From Phycisphaerales bacterium (GTDB lineage: Bacteria; Planctomycetota; Phycisphaerae; Phycisphaerales; UBA1924), in the NCBI GenBank assembly GCA_029260295.1, contig JAJDDN010000006.1, positions 186,001 through 250,000 of the forward strand: a stretch of DNA of 64,000 nt, read 5' to 3'. Below the pieces are notes generated by a model. That model was not told the DNA's origin. It saw only the letters and a program-made list of their open reading frames with translations, and did no database searches. Positions 40,827 to 52,450 of the stretch are shown here, piece after piece; position 1 is the first letter of the stretch; every line of letters starts with the position of its first letter. A program made the position numbers and the translations under genes.

Positions 40827-41405
40827 ATGGACTTTTTGATAACTTTGAGTGACTCTGGGTGGATGCCTGCCCTGACCTTTGGACAGATTGACTGGAATGT
40901 GCCTTACGACGAGAAGGTGAGCGTGCTGATGCGGCTTGTCTTGGCGGCGGTGTTTGGTGCGCTGCTTGGGTGGGAACGCGGACGATCTGAGAAGCCTGCG
41001 GATATCCGTACGATGATTTTGATCGGGACCGGGGCGGCGATGTTTACGATGCTCGGGGAACGGATGATAGCAATTGGAGGGGATGAGGCGATTATCCGAG
41101 CGGATCCGACTCGGGTGCTCTCGTACATTATCTCTGGTGTTGGCTTTCTTGGTGCGGGGGCGATTCTGCACTCTAAGAAGTCGATTATCGGTTTGACGAC
41201 GGCGGCTTCGATCTGGGTTGTTGCGGCGATCGGGGCGGCGTGCGGGGTTGGGGAGTTTATGGTAGCGTTCTTTTTGTTTGCGATTACCTTTGTGACGCTT
41301 TGGACGCCTTGGGTGCTTGCGTTGATGGGCGGTGAGATTGATGGGAATGGGAATGGGAATGGGAAGAAGAATGGCGACGATGGTGGGCCGGCGCCTTTGG
41401 CGTAG
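40827..41405 (+). CDS. MgtC/SapB family membrane protein
   Basis: 192 residues. Blocks VLMRLVLAAVFGALLGWERGR, ADIRTMILIGTGAAMFTML, DPTRVLSYIISGVGFLGAGAIL and GLTTAASIWVVAAIGAACGVG define the MgtC membrane domain with about five helices. Unlike Salmonella MgtC it lacks the long cytoplasmic C-terminal domain; it ends in an Asn/Gly-rich tail of short GN repeats. MgtC proteins are linked to Mg2+ limitation and ATP synthase control. Monocistronic; convergent with purB across repeat A19. Confidence 0.93.
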   Translation: MDFLITLSDSGWMPALTFGQIDWNVPYDEKVSVLMRLVLAAVFGALLGWERGRSEKPADIRTMILIGTGAAMFTMLGERMIAIGGDEAIIRADPTRVLSYIISGVGFLGAGAILHSKKSIIGLTTAASIWVVAAIGAACGVGEFMVAFFLFAITFVTLWTPWVLALMGGEIDGNGNGNGKKNGDDGGPAPLA

Positions 41406-41413
41406 GGGTATGA

Positions 41414-41454
41414 GAAGACATGGAGGAGATGAAGACATCACCTCCATGCCACCC
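41414..41454 (-). repeat. Family A palindromic repeat A19
   Basis: Plus-strand reading: GAAGAC, ATGGAGG (41420-41426), GATG-AAGA-CATC, CCTCCAT (41441-41447), GCCACCC. Outer module as A6; inner stem GATG/CATC. Confidence 0.8.
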
Positions 41455-41463
41455 AGATGGGTG

Positions 41464-43026
41464 TTAGACGCCTCGGTCTGCGCTTCCGAGTGAATCTAGT
41501 TCATTGCTGTACCGCTCTTTGAGTGGCTCGACGACTTCTTTGAGGAAGCGTTCGGTTTGTTCTACGCTGCGGCCGATGAAGTTCATGGGGTTGAGGATTT
41601 GGTCTTCGGTGAGCATGTGGTGGATGTTGTTGAAGGCGGGGTCGGCTTTTAATCGTTCGATGAGGTCGTTGTCTAAACCCTCTTGCTTGACGCGGTGGCC
41701 GGCTTCTTGGGAGTGGACTCTGATTTTTTCGTGGAGGTCTTGGCGGTCGCCGCCGGCTTTGACGGCTTCCATGAGGATATTTTCGGTGGCCATGAATGGG
41801 AGTTCGAGCATGAGGTTTTTGCGGACCATGGCTTCGTTGACGACCAATCCAGACGCGACGGTGTGCATGAGATCGAGGGCGCCGTCGAGGGCGAGGAAGG
41901 ATTCGGGGAGGGAGAGGCGGCGGTTGGAGGAGTCGTCGAGGGTGCGTTCGAGCCATTGGGTGGCGGCGGTGTCGTAGGCGTTTGACACGAGGTTCATGAC
42001 GAAGCGGGTGAGGCCGCAGATGCGTTCGCACTTCATGGGGTTGCGTTTGTAGGGCATGGCGGAGGAGCCGATTTGGTTTTTGCCGAATGGTTCGTCGATT
42101 TCTTTTCTGTTGGAGAGGAGGCGGATGTCGGTGGCGATTTTATGGAGGACGGAGGCGATGGAAGCGAGGTCTGCGAGGACAAAGGTGTCATAGACACGGG
42201 GATAGGTCTGGCCAGTCAGGTCGAAGGTTGCCTGTCGGGCAATGTCACTGAGTGGATTGTCTGACAATCGTGAATCAAATTCATTACAAAGTTGATCCGG
42301 TTCAACTTCAACGCCATCTCCGTAGCCAAGCTCATTGCGGGCAGCAAGAAACTTAAACTCCAATCGATCAACCTGACTAGCGTCATCGTTCAGAAGTTTC
42401 AAGAATGATGCTTGTGTTCCGGTTGCGCCTCTCAGCCCGCGCGTGTCGGCGAGTGGGTATCCGGTTGACATTCGGTCTTCGCAAAGAGAGAGGTCATACG
42501 CCCAACCTGCAATGCGACGGCCAACGGTGGTCGGTTGCGCTGGTTGATAGTGTGTGAAACCGAGTGTAGGGATGCTTATGGACTTTGCGGCTTCGGTTCC
42601 TAAGCCGTGGATAACTCGTTCAAGTTTCTCAACGATTAAATGATGAGCTTCTGTTAATGTAGCCAAATCCCCATTGCAAACAATGTCTTGGCTGGTGCAG
42701 CCGAGGTGGATGATGCCCTTTGCGGTTGGACAGCGGTCGGCGAAGGCGTGGACATGGGCCATGACATCGTGGCGGAGGTCGCGTTCGTATTTTGCGGCGT
42801 TGTCCATGTCCTCGTCGGTGACATCGAGGGCGGCTTTCATTTCGTTGATTTGTTGGTCGGTGATGTCGAGACCGCAGGCTTGCTGGGCTTGGGCGACGGC
42901 GAGCCAGATTTTGCGCCAGGTGGTGAACTTGTGGCGTGGGGACCAGATTTTGCACATCTCGGGGGATGCGTTTCTGGCGGCGAGGGGGGAGGTGTAGGTG
43001 TCGTGGGGGCTGGTGGGCGTGCTCAT
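41464..43026 (-). CDS. purB: Adenylosuccinate lyase
   Basis: 520 residues, somewhat longer than typical bacterial PurB. It cleaves SAICAR and adenylosuccinate in purine synthesis. Fumarase/aspartase superfamily blocks: CPTAKGIIHLGCTSQDIV, HYQPAQPTTVGRRI and the signature GSSAMPYKRNPMKCERI. The segment at about 42240-42660 (residues 122-262) has neither the G-rich strand bias nor the codon use of the gene ends, while the protein stays in frame and family-like. This suggests that part of the gene was replaced by recombination with a related but differently biased allele. Flanked by repeats A19 and A20. Confidence 0.92.
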   Translation of the reverse strand: MSTPTSPHDTYTSPLAARNASPEMCKIWSPRHKFTTWRKIWLAVAQAQQACGLDITDQQINEMKAALDVTDEDMDNAAKYERDLRHDVMAHVHAFADRCPTAKGIIHLGCTSQDIVCNGDLATLTEAHHLIVEKLERVIHGLGTEAAKSISIPTLGFTHYQPAQPTTVGRRIAGWAYDLSLCEDRMSTGYPLADTRGLRGATGTQASFLKLLNDDASQVDRLEFKFLAARNELGYGDGVEVEPDQLCNEFDSRLSDNPLSDIARQATFDLTGQTYPRVYDTFVLADLASIASVLHKIATDIRLLSNRKEIDEPFGKNQIGSSAMPYKRNPMKCERICGLTRFVMNLVSNAYDTAATQWLERTLDDSSNRRLSLPESFLALDGALDLMHTVASGLVVNEAMVRKNLMLELPFMATENILMEAVKAGGDRQDLHEKIRVHSQEAGHRVKQEGLDNDLIERLKADPAFNNIHHMLTEDQILNPMNFIGRSVEQTERFLKEVVEPLKERYSNELDSLGSADRGV

Positions 43027-43044
43027 GGCTGATGGTAGGGAGTT

Positions 43045-43085
43045 GAAGACATGGAGAAGCCGAAGACGGCGTCACCATGGCACCC
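43045..43085 (-). repeat. Family A palindromic repeat A20
   Basis: Plus-strand reading: GAAGAC, ATGGAGA, CCG-AAGA-CGG, TCACCAT with one internal mismatch, GGCACCC. Outer module as A2. Confidence 0.75.
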
Positions 43086-43088
43086 AGA

Positions 43089-43128
43089 TAAGACACTACT
43101 GCGCCGAAGACGGCGAGTAGTGGCACCC
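43089..43128 (-). repeat. Family A palindromic repeat A21
   Basis: Plus-strand reading: TAAGAC, ACTACT, G, CGCCG-AAGA-CGGCG, AGTAGT, GGCACCC. Four nt from A20; almost identical to inverted A7. Confidence 0.85.
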
Positions 43129-43140
43129 GGATAAGAGTAA

Positions 43141-43196
43141 GAAGACCCCCTCCGACCTCGAAGACTCGGCCACCTCCCCCGCCGGGGCGGGGGAGG
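43141..43196 (-). repeat. Family B palindromic repeat B4
   Basis: GAAGACCCCCTCCGAC, CTCGAAGACTCGG, CCACCTCCCCCGCC-GGGGCGGGGGAGG. Minus orientation; immediately downstream of leuS. Confidence 0.75.
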
Positions 43197-43207
43197 AGAT
43201 GGGAGGG

Positions 43208-46165
<2,958 letters not shown>

Positions 46166-46268
46166 AGGGCTGTAGTTTAGCACATTGGGGGCGGGTTTAC
46201 CCCGAATTACAGAGCTGATAAGGGCTGGAAGAGAAGGCAGAGTGGTGAAAGGAAGAGGAGAAGGCCGG

Positions 46269-46317
46269 GAGCCCTCACCCCGGCCCTCTCCCATCAGAAC
46301 GGGAGAGGGAGGAAGAG
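46269..46317 (-). repeat. Family C palindromic repeat C2
   Basis: GAGCCCTCACCCCGG, CCCTCTCCC-ATCAGAAC-GGGAGAGGG, AGGAAGAG. Near-copy of C1, same orientation. Confidence 0.8.
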
Positions 46318-46337
46318 GAAGATATCGAGACCCAAGA

Positions 46338-46390
46338 GAAGACCCCCTCCGTCTGCTGCGCAGACACCTCCCCCGCAGGGGCGGGGGAGG
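46338..46390 (-). repeat. Family B palindromic repeat B5
   Basis: GAAGACCCCCTCC, GTCTGC-TGC-GCAGAC, ACCTCCCCCGC-AGG-GGCGGGGGAGG. Minus orientation; middle stem GTCTGC/GCAGAC is a compensated variant of GTCGC/GCGAC. Confidence 0.8.
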
Positions 46391-46428
46391 GGCGAGACTG
46401 TGTGGTTGGGATCGGGTATGGTTTGGGT

Positions 46429-47154
46429 ATGTGTGGACGGTTTGCCCAGGTATTTACGGAGAAGGATGTGTCGCGGATCGAGGAGATCCTGCGGGCGGCG
46501 ATGGGTGCGGAAGACTTATTGATCGATTCGTTCAATATTGCTCCGACGCAGGAGGCGGTGATTGGGCGGGTGGTTGATGGCGAGCGGAGGGTGGATCGGG
46601 CTCGGTTTGGGCTGGTGCCTTCTTGGGCGAAGGATCGGTCGCATCAGGCGAACATGATCAATGCTCGGGTGGAGACAGTTTCGGAGAAGCCGGCGTATCG
46701 GGAGTTGGCTGGGACGCGGCGGTGTGTATTGCCGGTGAGTGGGTTTTATGAGTGGGAGGCGGTTGCTGGGGCGAGGTACAAGCAGCCTTGGTATGTGGCT
46801 CGGGTTGATGAGGAGCCGATGATGCTGGCGGGGTTGTGGGATCGGTGGGCTGGGGGGACGCATCAAAGTGAGGTGATTGATTCGTTTACGCTTCTGACGA
46901 CCGAGGCGCGTGGGTTTATGGCTTCGATGCATCATCGGATGCCTGTGGTGCTTGGGGGAGAGGGGGGTTTGGTTGATGGGTGGATGGGGATGGAACTGGG
47001 GGTTGTTGATATAGAGAATCAAGAGGATGCTCTGGGGGGGAAGCGGGTGAGCCGGCGGGTGAACTCGGTGGGGGCGGGGCATGATGATGCGGGGTTGGTT
47101 GATGAGGTGAGGGAAGGTGAGATCGAGGGCGAGGGGACGCTCTGGGGGGGATGA
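46429..47154 (+). CDS. SRAP (HMCES/YedK) protein
   Basis: 241 residues from MCGRFAQ; Cys2 becomes the N-terminal catalytic residue that forms a covalent link with abasic sites in single-stranded DNA. Other family residues: FNIAPTQ, PSWAKD, NARVET, CVLPVSGFYEW (Glu) and MHHRMPV (His). It is a DNA-damage tolerance/repair protein. Four further codons before the catalytic Met are excluded because Cys must be at position 2. Its 3' end faces the kinase gene, 3 nt apart. Confidence 0.92.
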   Translation: MCGRFAQVFTEKDVSRIEEILRAAMGAEDLLIDSFNIAPTQEAVIGRVVDGERRVDRARFGLVPSWAKDRSHQANMINARVETVSEKPAYRELAGTRRCVLPVSGFYEWEAVAGARYKQPWYVARVDEEPMMLAGLWDRWAGGTHQSEVIDSFTLLTTEARGFMASMHHRMPVVLGGEGGLVDGWMGMELGVVDIENQEDALGGKRVSRRVNSVGAGHDDAGLVDEVREGEIEGEGTLWGG

Positions 47155-47157
47155 GCT

Positions 47158-49929
47158 TTAAGGCGTGGTTGCTGCGTCGTGTTTGGATTGCCAGTCGGCG
47201 GCTTGGGTGTCGTGGCCGGCGGTTGGTTCTGCTTCGTGCCACTTGGTGTAGAGGTTGACGAACTCTTTCATAATGAGTGTTGTGCGTGGGTGTGTTGGGC
47301 CGAAGGTTTTATCGAAGATGGTGTGGGCTTCTGTAAGTTCGGATTCGGCCTGGGCGTATTGACCTTGTTTGATGAGGATCTGGGCGTGGTAGCCTTGGAA
47401 GTTTGCGATGTTCCAGTGGCCTGCTGGGAGTACTGCTCTGGCTCTGGTGATGGCTTCATTTGCGAGTGATTCGGCTTCTTCGAGTCTGTTCAGTTCGTTG
47501 AGGACACGGGCCATGTTGCCCATGACGATGAGTGTTTTGGTGTTGTCGTCTCCGAAGAGTGTGCGGTGTCCTGCGAGGGCTTCTCTGAGGAACTGTTCGG
47601 AGCTTTCGAGGTCGCCTTTGGCTTGGAGGAGGAGCCCGATGGAGTTGATGGTGCTGAGGGTTGTTGGGTGCTGACCTCCGAGGGCTTGGCGTTGTCCGGC
47701 GAGGGCTTGTTGGAGGTAGGGCTCGGCTTGGTCGAGTTTGCCTTGTTCTCTGTAGAGTTCTCCGATGCCGAGCTTTGAGCTGAGGGTTGAGAGGTGGTTA
47801 TTGCCGTACATGGCGGAGATGGATGTGAGTGATTCGATGAAGTAGGGTTCGGCCTGGTCGTATTTGCCTTGTGCCTTGAGGAGGATTCCTAGATTGCTCT
47901 GGAAGCTCCAGGTGTCTGGGTGGCTTTGTCCGAAGGTTTCGATGCTGCCGGCGAGTCCGTCGCGCCAGTATTGCTCGGCTTGGGCGAGCTTGCCTGACAT
48001 GTACATGAAGCCGCCCATTGAGCTCATGGTGTTGAGGGTGTCTGGGTGGTTTGGGCCGAGGACTTTGGTCATGCCTTCGTAGGCTTCATTGAGGAGAGGT
48101 CCGGCTTCTGGGAGCTTGAACTGGTAGAGGTAGAGATCGCCCATCACGCTGATCGAGCGGAGGGTTGCGGGGTGGGAGTCGCCCAGTGAAGCACGCTGTG
48201 CGTTGAGTGCTTCGGTGAGGAGTGGTTGTGCTCCGGCGAAGTCACCCATTTGGCGGAGGAGATTGCCTTGGGCGCTGATGGATTCGAGGGTGTCTTGGTG
48301 GGCATTTCCGAGGGTTTGGCGGCGGATTTGGGTGGCGCGTTGTTGGGGATCGGTTGCGAGGGCGAAGAGGCCGAGCTCGCTGGCGGTTGAGGCGATGGAC
48401 TGGAGGAGCTGGGCGTGGACGGCGGGCTGGGTTTGGAACTGCTCGTCGATCGCGACGATGGATTGGTTGATGATGTTGGCTTCGAGTGAACCCAGGGCGA
48501 GGGTGGTGAAGTTGATTTTGGCGATGGACTCGTTGAGTTGTTGCTGTTGATCTGCCGGGATGCTTTCGATCAAGGCCTCGCGGAGGCGGACGCCCATGAG
48601 TTCTGGGTCGATGTCGGAGAGTTGTTTGGACTGAAAGTCGGCGACGACTTTGAGTTCTTCGGCTCGCTGCTGGGCCTGGGCGTTTGCGAGGCGTTCTGCA
48701 TCGAGGGCTTTGTCGCGATCGGAGAGTGCTTCGACGGCTTGGGCTCGCTGGGCGCCAGCGATGAAGGAGAAACGGACGCTGACGGCGGTGGCGGCGACGA
48801 GGATGGCGGCAAAGAACACAGCGGCGGCGACGGCGCTCTTGTTGCGCTGAACGAGCTTGCTCATGCGGTAGGTTGTGCTTGCTGGACGCGCGAGGACGGG
48901 CTCGTTGTTGAGGTAGTGCTCGAGTTCTTCGGCGAGAGCAATGGGCGTTGCGTAGCGGCGGTCGCGGTTTTTTTCAAGGCACTTCATGACGATCCAGTCG
49001 AGCTCGCCTCGGAGTTTTTTGGGGAGTTCGGCCATTTCGCGCCGGCGGGATTCATTGAAGGGGGAATCGGTCCCCGGTTTCTCGGCTTGGGTGAGCACGG
49101 ATTGGAGACGGATGCTCGGCTTTGGGGGGTTGACCTCTTTGATGAAGCGCTTTAGGTCGTCCTGGGTCTTGCCTCTGATTTCGGAGGATTCGAAGGGGCG
49201 CATGCCTGTGAGGAGTTCGTAGAGGACGACGCCGAGGGAGTAGACATCGGTGCGGGTGTCGATGTCGAGGCCTGATGACTGGGCTTGTTCGGGGCTCATG
49301 TACTCTGGGGTGCCGATGAGTTGGCCTTCGGCGGTGTGGACGGCGTTGTCTGTGAGATGGTCGTCGAGTGCTTTGGCGATTCCGAAGTCGATGACGGTTG
49401 GGGTGGCCTCACCTTCGGCGTTGTGGCCGACGAGGATGTTGCTTGGTTTGAGGTCGCGGTGGATGACGGCTTTGGCATGGGCGTGCTGGATGGCCTCACA
49501 GACGGTGATGAGGAGATTGAGGCGGTCGTCGATGGAGAGTTTGTTTCCGGTGCAGAAGTCGGTGATTGGCTGGCCTTTGACGAGGTCCATGACGAAGTAT
49601 GGGAGGCCGCGGTCAGTGACGCCGGCGTCGAGGACTCTGGCGATGCTTGTGTGGGTCATCAGGGCGAGGGCTTGGCGCTCGGCTTCGAAACGCGCGACGA
49701 CCTTGGTCGAGTCCATTCCGGGCTTGATGATTTTGAGGGCGACTCGGCGTTTGATGGGTTTTTCTTGCTGAGCCTGGTAGACGATCCCGAAGCCGCCTTC
49801 TCCGAGTTTGGAGAGGATTTTGTAGGGGCCGATCTGGTCTGGGGTTTGGTCTGGGGTTTGGGAGAGGATCGACTCGAGGGAGTCTGAATCGTCATCGAAG
49901 GGCATATCGAGGGTTTCTGCTTCGCTCAT
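47158..49929 (-). CDS. Membrane Ser/Thr protein kinase with C-terminal TPR repeats
   Basis: 923 residues. Cytoplasmic kinase domain (about 33-340): glycine loop LGEGGFGIVY (42-51), catalytic Lys66 (VALK), HRDLKPSN (157-164), DFG (181-183), GTPEYMSPEQA (206-216). One transmembrane helix at about 365-385, then a long extracytoplasmic part with many tetratricopeptide repeats of about 42 residues (NTMSSMGGFMY, QSNLGILLKAQGKYDQAEPYF, INSIGLLLQAKGDLESSEQFL). This Hanks-type kinase-TPR layout is very common in Planctomycetes. Substrate and signal unknown. Monocistronic. Confidence 0.94.
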   Translation of the reverse strand: MSEAETLDMPFDDDSDSLESILSQTPDQTPDQIGPYKILSKLGEGGFGIVYQAQQEKPIKRRVALKIIKPGMDSTKVVARFEAERQALALMTHTSIARVLDAGVTDRGLPYFVMDLVKGQPITDFCTGNKLSIDDRLNLLITVCEAIQHAHAKAVIHRDLKPSNILVGHNAEGEATPTVIDFGIAKALDDHLTDNAVHTAEGQLIGTPEYMSPEQAQSSGLDIDTRTDVYSLGVVLYELLTGMRPFESSEIRGKTQDDLKRFIKEVNPPKPSIRLQSVLTQAEKPGTDSPFNESRRREMAELPKKLRGELDWIVMKCLEKNRDRRYATPIALAEELEHYLNNEPVLARPASTTYRMSKLVQRNKSAVAAAVFFAAILVAATAVSVRFSFIAGAQRAQAVEALSDRDKALDAERLANAQAQQRAEELKVVADFQSKQLSDIDPELMGVRLREALIESIPADQQQQLNESIAKINFTTLALGSLEANIINQSIVAIDEQFQTQPAVHAQLLQSIASTASELGLFALATDPQQRATQIRRQTLGNAHQDTLESISAQGNLLRQMGDFAGAQPLLTEALNAQRASLGDSHPATLRSISVMGDLYLYQFKLPEAGPLLNEAYEGMTKVLGPNHPDTLNTMSSMGGFMYMSGKLAQAEQYWRDGLAGSIETFGQSHPDTWSFQSNLGILLKAQGKYDQAEPYFIESLTSISAMYGNNHLSTLSSKLGIGELYREQGKLDQAEPYLQQALAGQRQALGGQHPTTLSTINSIGLLLQAKGDLESSEQFLREALAGHRTLFGDDNTKTLIVMGNMARVLNELNRLEEAESLANEAITRARAVLPAGHWNIANFQGYHAQILIKQGQYAQAESELTEAHTIFDKTFGPTHPRTTLIMKEFVNLYTKWHEAEPTAGHDTQAADWQSKHDAATTP

Positions 49930-50071
49930 GGTGACATGATACTGGATAGGAGACGGTGAAGGTAGAGGGTTGTTGCCTAGAATGGGGCTTGATTTGGATT
50001 TGCGGTTGCCGCAAGTTCGTCACTGTGCTCGGTTTACTGCTTTATTACCGCTTTTGCGGGGAGACCTAAGG

Positions 50072-51184
50072 ATGACGACCATGACTCTGGAACGGAACCT
50101 GACGATCGATGTGGCTTCGGTGCTTGAAGATGATGCGCTGTTGAGCTTTAACACCCCTGCGATTTCCAAGGACCAGCTGCATGTGCCTGGGCCGGACTTT
50201 GTTGACCGGATCTTGGCGATGAGTGATCGGAACCAGAATACGCTGAACAACTTTCAGCGGATCTTTAATACCGGGCGTCTTGCGGGGACCGGGTACACCT
50301 CGATCCTTCCTGTAGACCAGGGCATCGAACACTCGGCGGGTGCTTCGTTCGCTCCGAATCCGACCTACTTTGATCCTGAATCGATCATCCAGCTCGCTAT
50401 CGAAGGCGGCTGTAATGCTGTGGCTTCGACCTTTGGCGTTCTTGGCGCGACGGCTCGGAAGTACGCACACAAGATTCCGTACCTTGTCAAGTTCAACCAC
50501 AACGAGTTGATGACTTATCCGAACACTTTCAACCAGGTGCCGTTCGGCTCGATCAAGCAGTGCTGGGAGATGGGCGCAGCTGCGGTCGGGGCGACGATTT
50601 ACTTTGGTTCCGATGAATCCGAGCAGCAGATCCAGTATGTTGCTGATATGTTTGCTGAGGCCCATGAGTACGGTCTGGTGACTGTGCTCTGGTGTTACAT
50701 CCGTAACTCAGCCTTTAAGGTCAATGGCGTGGATTACCATTCATCGGCGGACCTGACCGCGCAGGCGAATCACCTCGGCGTGACCATCCAGGCGGACATC
50801 ATCAAGCAGAAGCTCCCGACCAACAACGGCGGGTACTCCGCGCTTAACTCGGGCGATTCCTCGTACGGCAAGTTTGATAACTCGATCTACACGAACCTTG
50901 CTGGGTGCGACGAGAATGGTGGCGGCGGGCATCCGATTGATCTCTGCCGGTACCAGGTTGCGAACTGTTATATGGGTCGGTCACCTTTGATCAACTCCGG
51001 CGGTGCGAGTTCTGGTGCGGGTGATCTGAAGGAAGCTGTGACGACTGCGGTGATTAACAAGCGTGCTGGCGGCATGGGGTTGATCTCTGGTCGTAAGGCG
51101 TTCCAGCGTCCGATGGGCGAGGGTGCGGCGTTGCTGCAGGCGATTCAGGATGTGTATCTTGATGAGTCGGTCACGATCGCGTAA
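50072..51184 (+). CDS. fbaB: Class I fructose-bisphosphate aldolase (FbaB/DhnA type)
   Basis: 370 residues from the ATG at 50072, preceded by GGAG. Catalyses reversible cleavage of fructose 1,6-bisphosphate through a Schiff base. [61 protein letters not shown] and KLPTNNGG are characteristic of the DhnA/FbaB group. Smoother codon use than flanking genes suggests high expression. Followed by a strong terminator. Confidence 0.92.
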   Translation: MTTMTLERNLTIDVASVLEDDALLSFNTPAISKDQLHVPGPDFVDRILAMSDRNQNTLNNFQRIFNTGRLAGTGYTSILPVDQGIEHSAGASFAPNPTYFDPESIIQLAIEGGCNAVASTFGVLGATARKYAHKIPYLVKFNHNELMTYPNTFNQVPFGSIKQCWEMGAAAVGATIYFGSDESEQQIQYVADMFAEAHEYGLVTVLWCYIRNSAFKVNGVDYHSSADLTAQANHLGVTIQADIIKQKLPTNNGGYSALNSGDSSYGKFDNSIYTNLAGCDENGGGGHPIDLCRYQVANCYMGRSPLINSGGASSGAGDLKEAVTTAVINKRAGGMGLISGRKAFQRPMGEGAALLQAIQDVYLDESVTIA

Positions 51185-51204
51185 CTGGAAAGTTTTTGAA
51201 ATAC

Positions 51205-51237
51205 AAAAGGCCCGTGCACTATGGCACGGGCCTTTTT
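51205..51237 (+). terminator. Rho-independent terminator of aldolase gene (possibly bidirectional)
   Basis: AAAGGCCCGTGC (51206-51217) pairs perfectly with GCACGGGCCTTT (51224-51235) around 6 nt; a T run follows, and an A run precedes, so it can also stop the convergent epimerase transcript. Confidence 0.9.
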
Positions 51238-51256
51238 CATGGATGATACAAGTTGC

Positions 51257-52450
51257 TTATCCGTCTTCGCGGTTGTTCCAGAGTTTGAGGACTTCTTGTT
51301 CCTTTACTGGATCAAGACCGCCCCGGATGCGCTTGGCCCATGTTTCGTAGAACTCGTGGCCTTTTTCGGCGCGGATTTCTTGGCCTCGGTTCATGTAGTA
51401 GTCGACGGTTGATTGGGTGGTGTCGTCGATGTGGCGGGTTTTGAGGCCAGCCTTGATTGATTTGGTGGTGGAGATTTGGCCTTGGCCTTCGTAGCCCTCG
51501 GCGGAGTTGGGGACCCATGCGGGCATGTGCTGCCAGGCGTTTACGCCGTTGGCTTCTAGGAAGTCGGCGTCGATCCACTCGACTTCTGATCCGCCGCCGA
51601 ATTTATTGGCGACGCGTTGTGCGCTCTCGACCATGTCGCGGGCGGTGCGCTCGCCGGAGGGTGAGATGGCGTTAAACGCGCCCATGTGTTGTTGCTCGAT
51701 ACAGTGGATGGTGAAGTCTCCGAGGTCGCGGACATCGATGTACTGGATGTAGTCGTCGCCGGTTCCTGGGGCAATCATGGTGCCGCCTTCGGTGGCGCGT
51801 ACGGGCCAGTAGGTGAAGCGGCCGGTGGTGTCGCGCTCGCCGACGATGAGTCCGGGGCGGATGTTGCAGACCTTGCCGGGGAATCGCTGTTCGGCGGCGA
51901 CTTCTACGCGCCGTTTCATCGCGCCGTAATGCGCGCCGACCTCGCGGTGGGTTTTGATGCCTGCGGCGATTTCGTCAGAGACCATTGCTTTCTCGCCGGA
52001 CTCGTCCATGCCTACATTGGTGCGGTTTGCGTAGACGGAGGTTGTTGAGATGACGATGTACTGGCCCATGTTTTTGAGGAGGATGTCCATGGTGTCTGTC
52101 ACGGTTTTGGGGACATAGGTAAAGGTGTCAATGACGGCATTGAAGTGGCGGCCGTCGGCGACGAGTTTTTCGAGGCCTGAGAGATCTGTGTAGCGATCGC
52201 CTTGGATGTGTTCGAGGTCTGGGAACATATCGGGGGCGGTTTTGCCACGGTTGAAGAGGGTGACGGTGTGCCCGTTGTCGAGGGCGCGTTGGACCATTTT
52301 GGGTCCTGCGAATCCTGTGCCTCCGAGCATGAGGATGTTGAGTGGTTTGGTTTTTCCCGTGAAGAAGCCACTGGCTAAAGCGGAGGGTGTGAGTGCGGCG
52401 CCGATGGTGATTGCACCGGCTTGGCCGATGAACTCGCGTCTGGTGGTCAT
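51257..52450 (-). CDS. Tat-exported NAD-dependent epimerase/dehydratase family protein
   Basis: 397 residues from the ATG at 52450. Twin-arginine signal (MTTRREFIGQAGAITIGAAL, Arg4-Arg5) followed by a Rossmann domain with GGTGFAG (43-49) and an extended SDR layout; YGAMK (about residue 180) holds the catalytic Tyr/Lys. Extended SDRs in this group resemble sugar-nucleotide epimerases or chloroplast stem-loop-binding proteins; activity is not determinable. Export of a cofactor-loaded dehydrogenase fits the Tat pathway. The start overlaps the transporter stop by 4 nt (ATGA), so the pair is coupled. Confidence 0.85.
   Translation of the reverse strand: MTTRREFIGQAGAITIGAALTPSALASGFFTGKTKPLNILMLGGTGFAGPKMVQRALDNGHTVTLFNRGKTAPDMFPDLEHIQGDRYTDLSGLEKLVADGRHFNAVIDTFTYVPKTVTDTMDILLKNMGQYIVISTTSVYANRTNVGMDESGEKAMVSDEIAAGIKTHREVGAHYGAMKRRVEVAAEQRFPGKVCNIRPGLIVGERDTTGRFTYWPVRATEGGTMIAPGTGDDYIQYIDVRDLGDFTIHCIEQQHMGAFNAISPSGERTARDMVESAQRVANKFGGGSEVEWIDADFLEANGVNAWQHMPAWVPNSAEGYEGQGQISTTKSIKAGLKTRHIDDTTQSTVDYYMNRGQEIRAEKGHEFYETWAKRIRGGLDPVKEQEVLKLWNNREDG

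Noticed and set aside
3270..43128. Family A repeats as a CRISPR array
   Set aside because: They are dispersed over tens of kilobases with no regular spacers and no cas genes.
3270..43128. Family A repeats as simple rho-independent terminators
   Set aside because: No T run follows the stems, several lie next to genuine terminators (ppdK), and orientation does not follow transcription.
46166..46294. N-terminal extension of leuS
   Set aside because: The added residues (MGEGRGEG..., PSPLPF) are translation of repeat C2 and the spacer; LeuS starts normally at MPSES.
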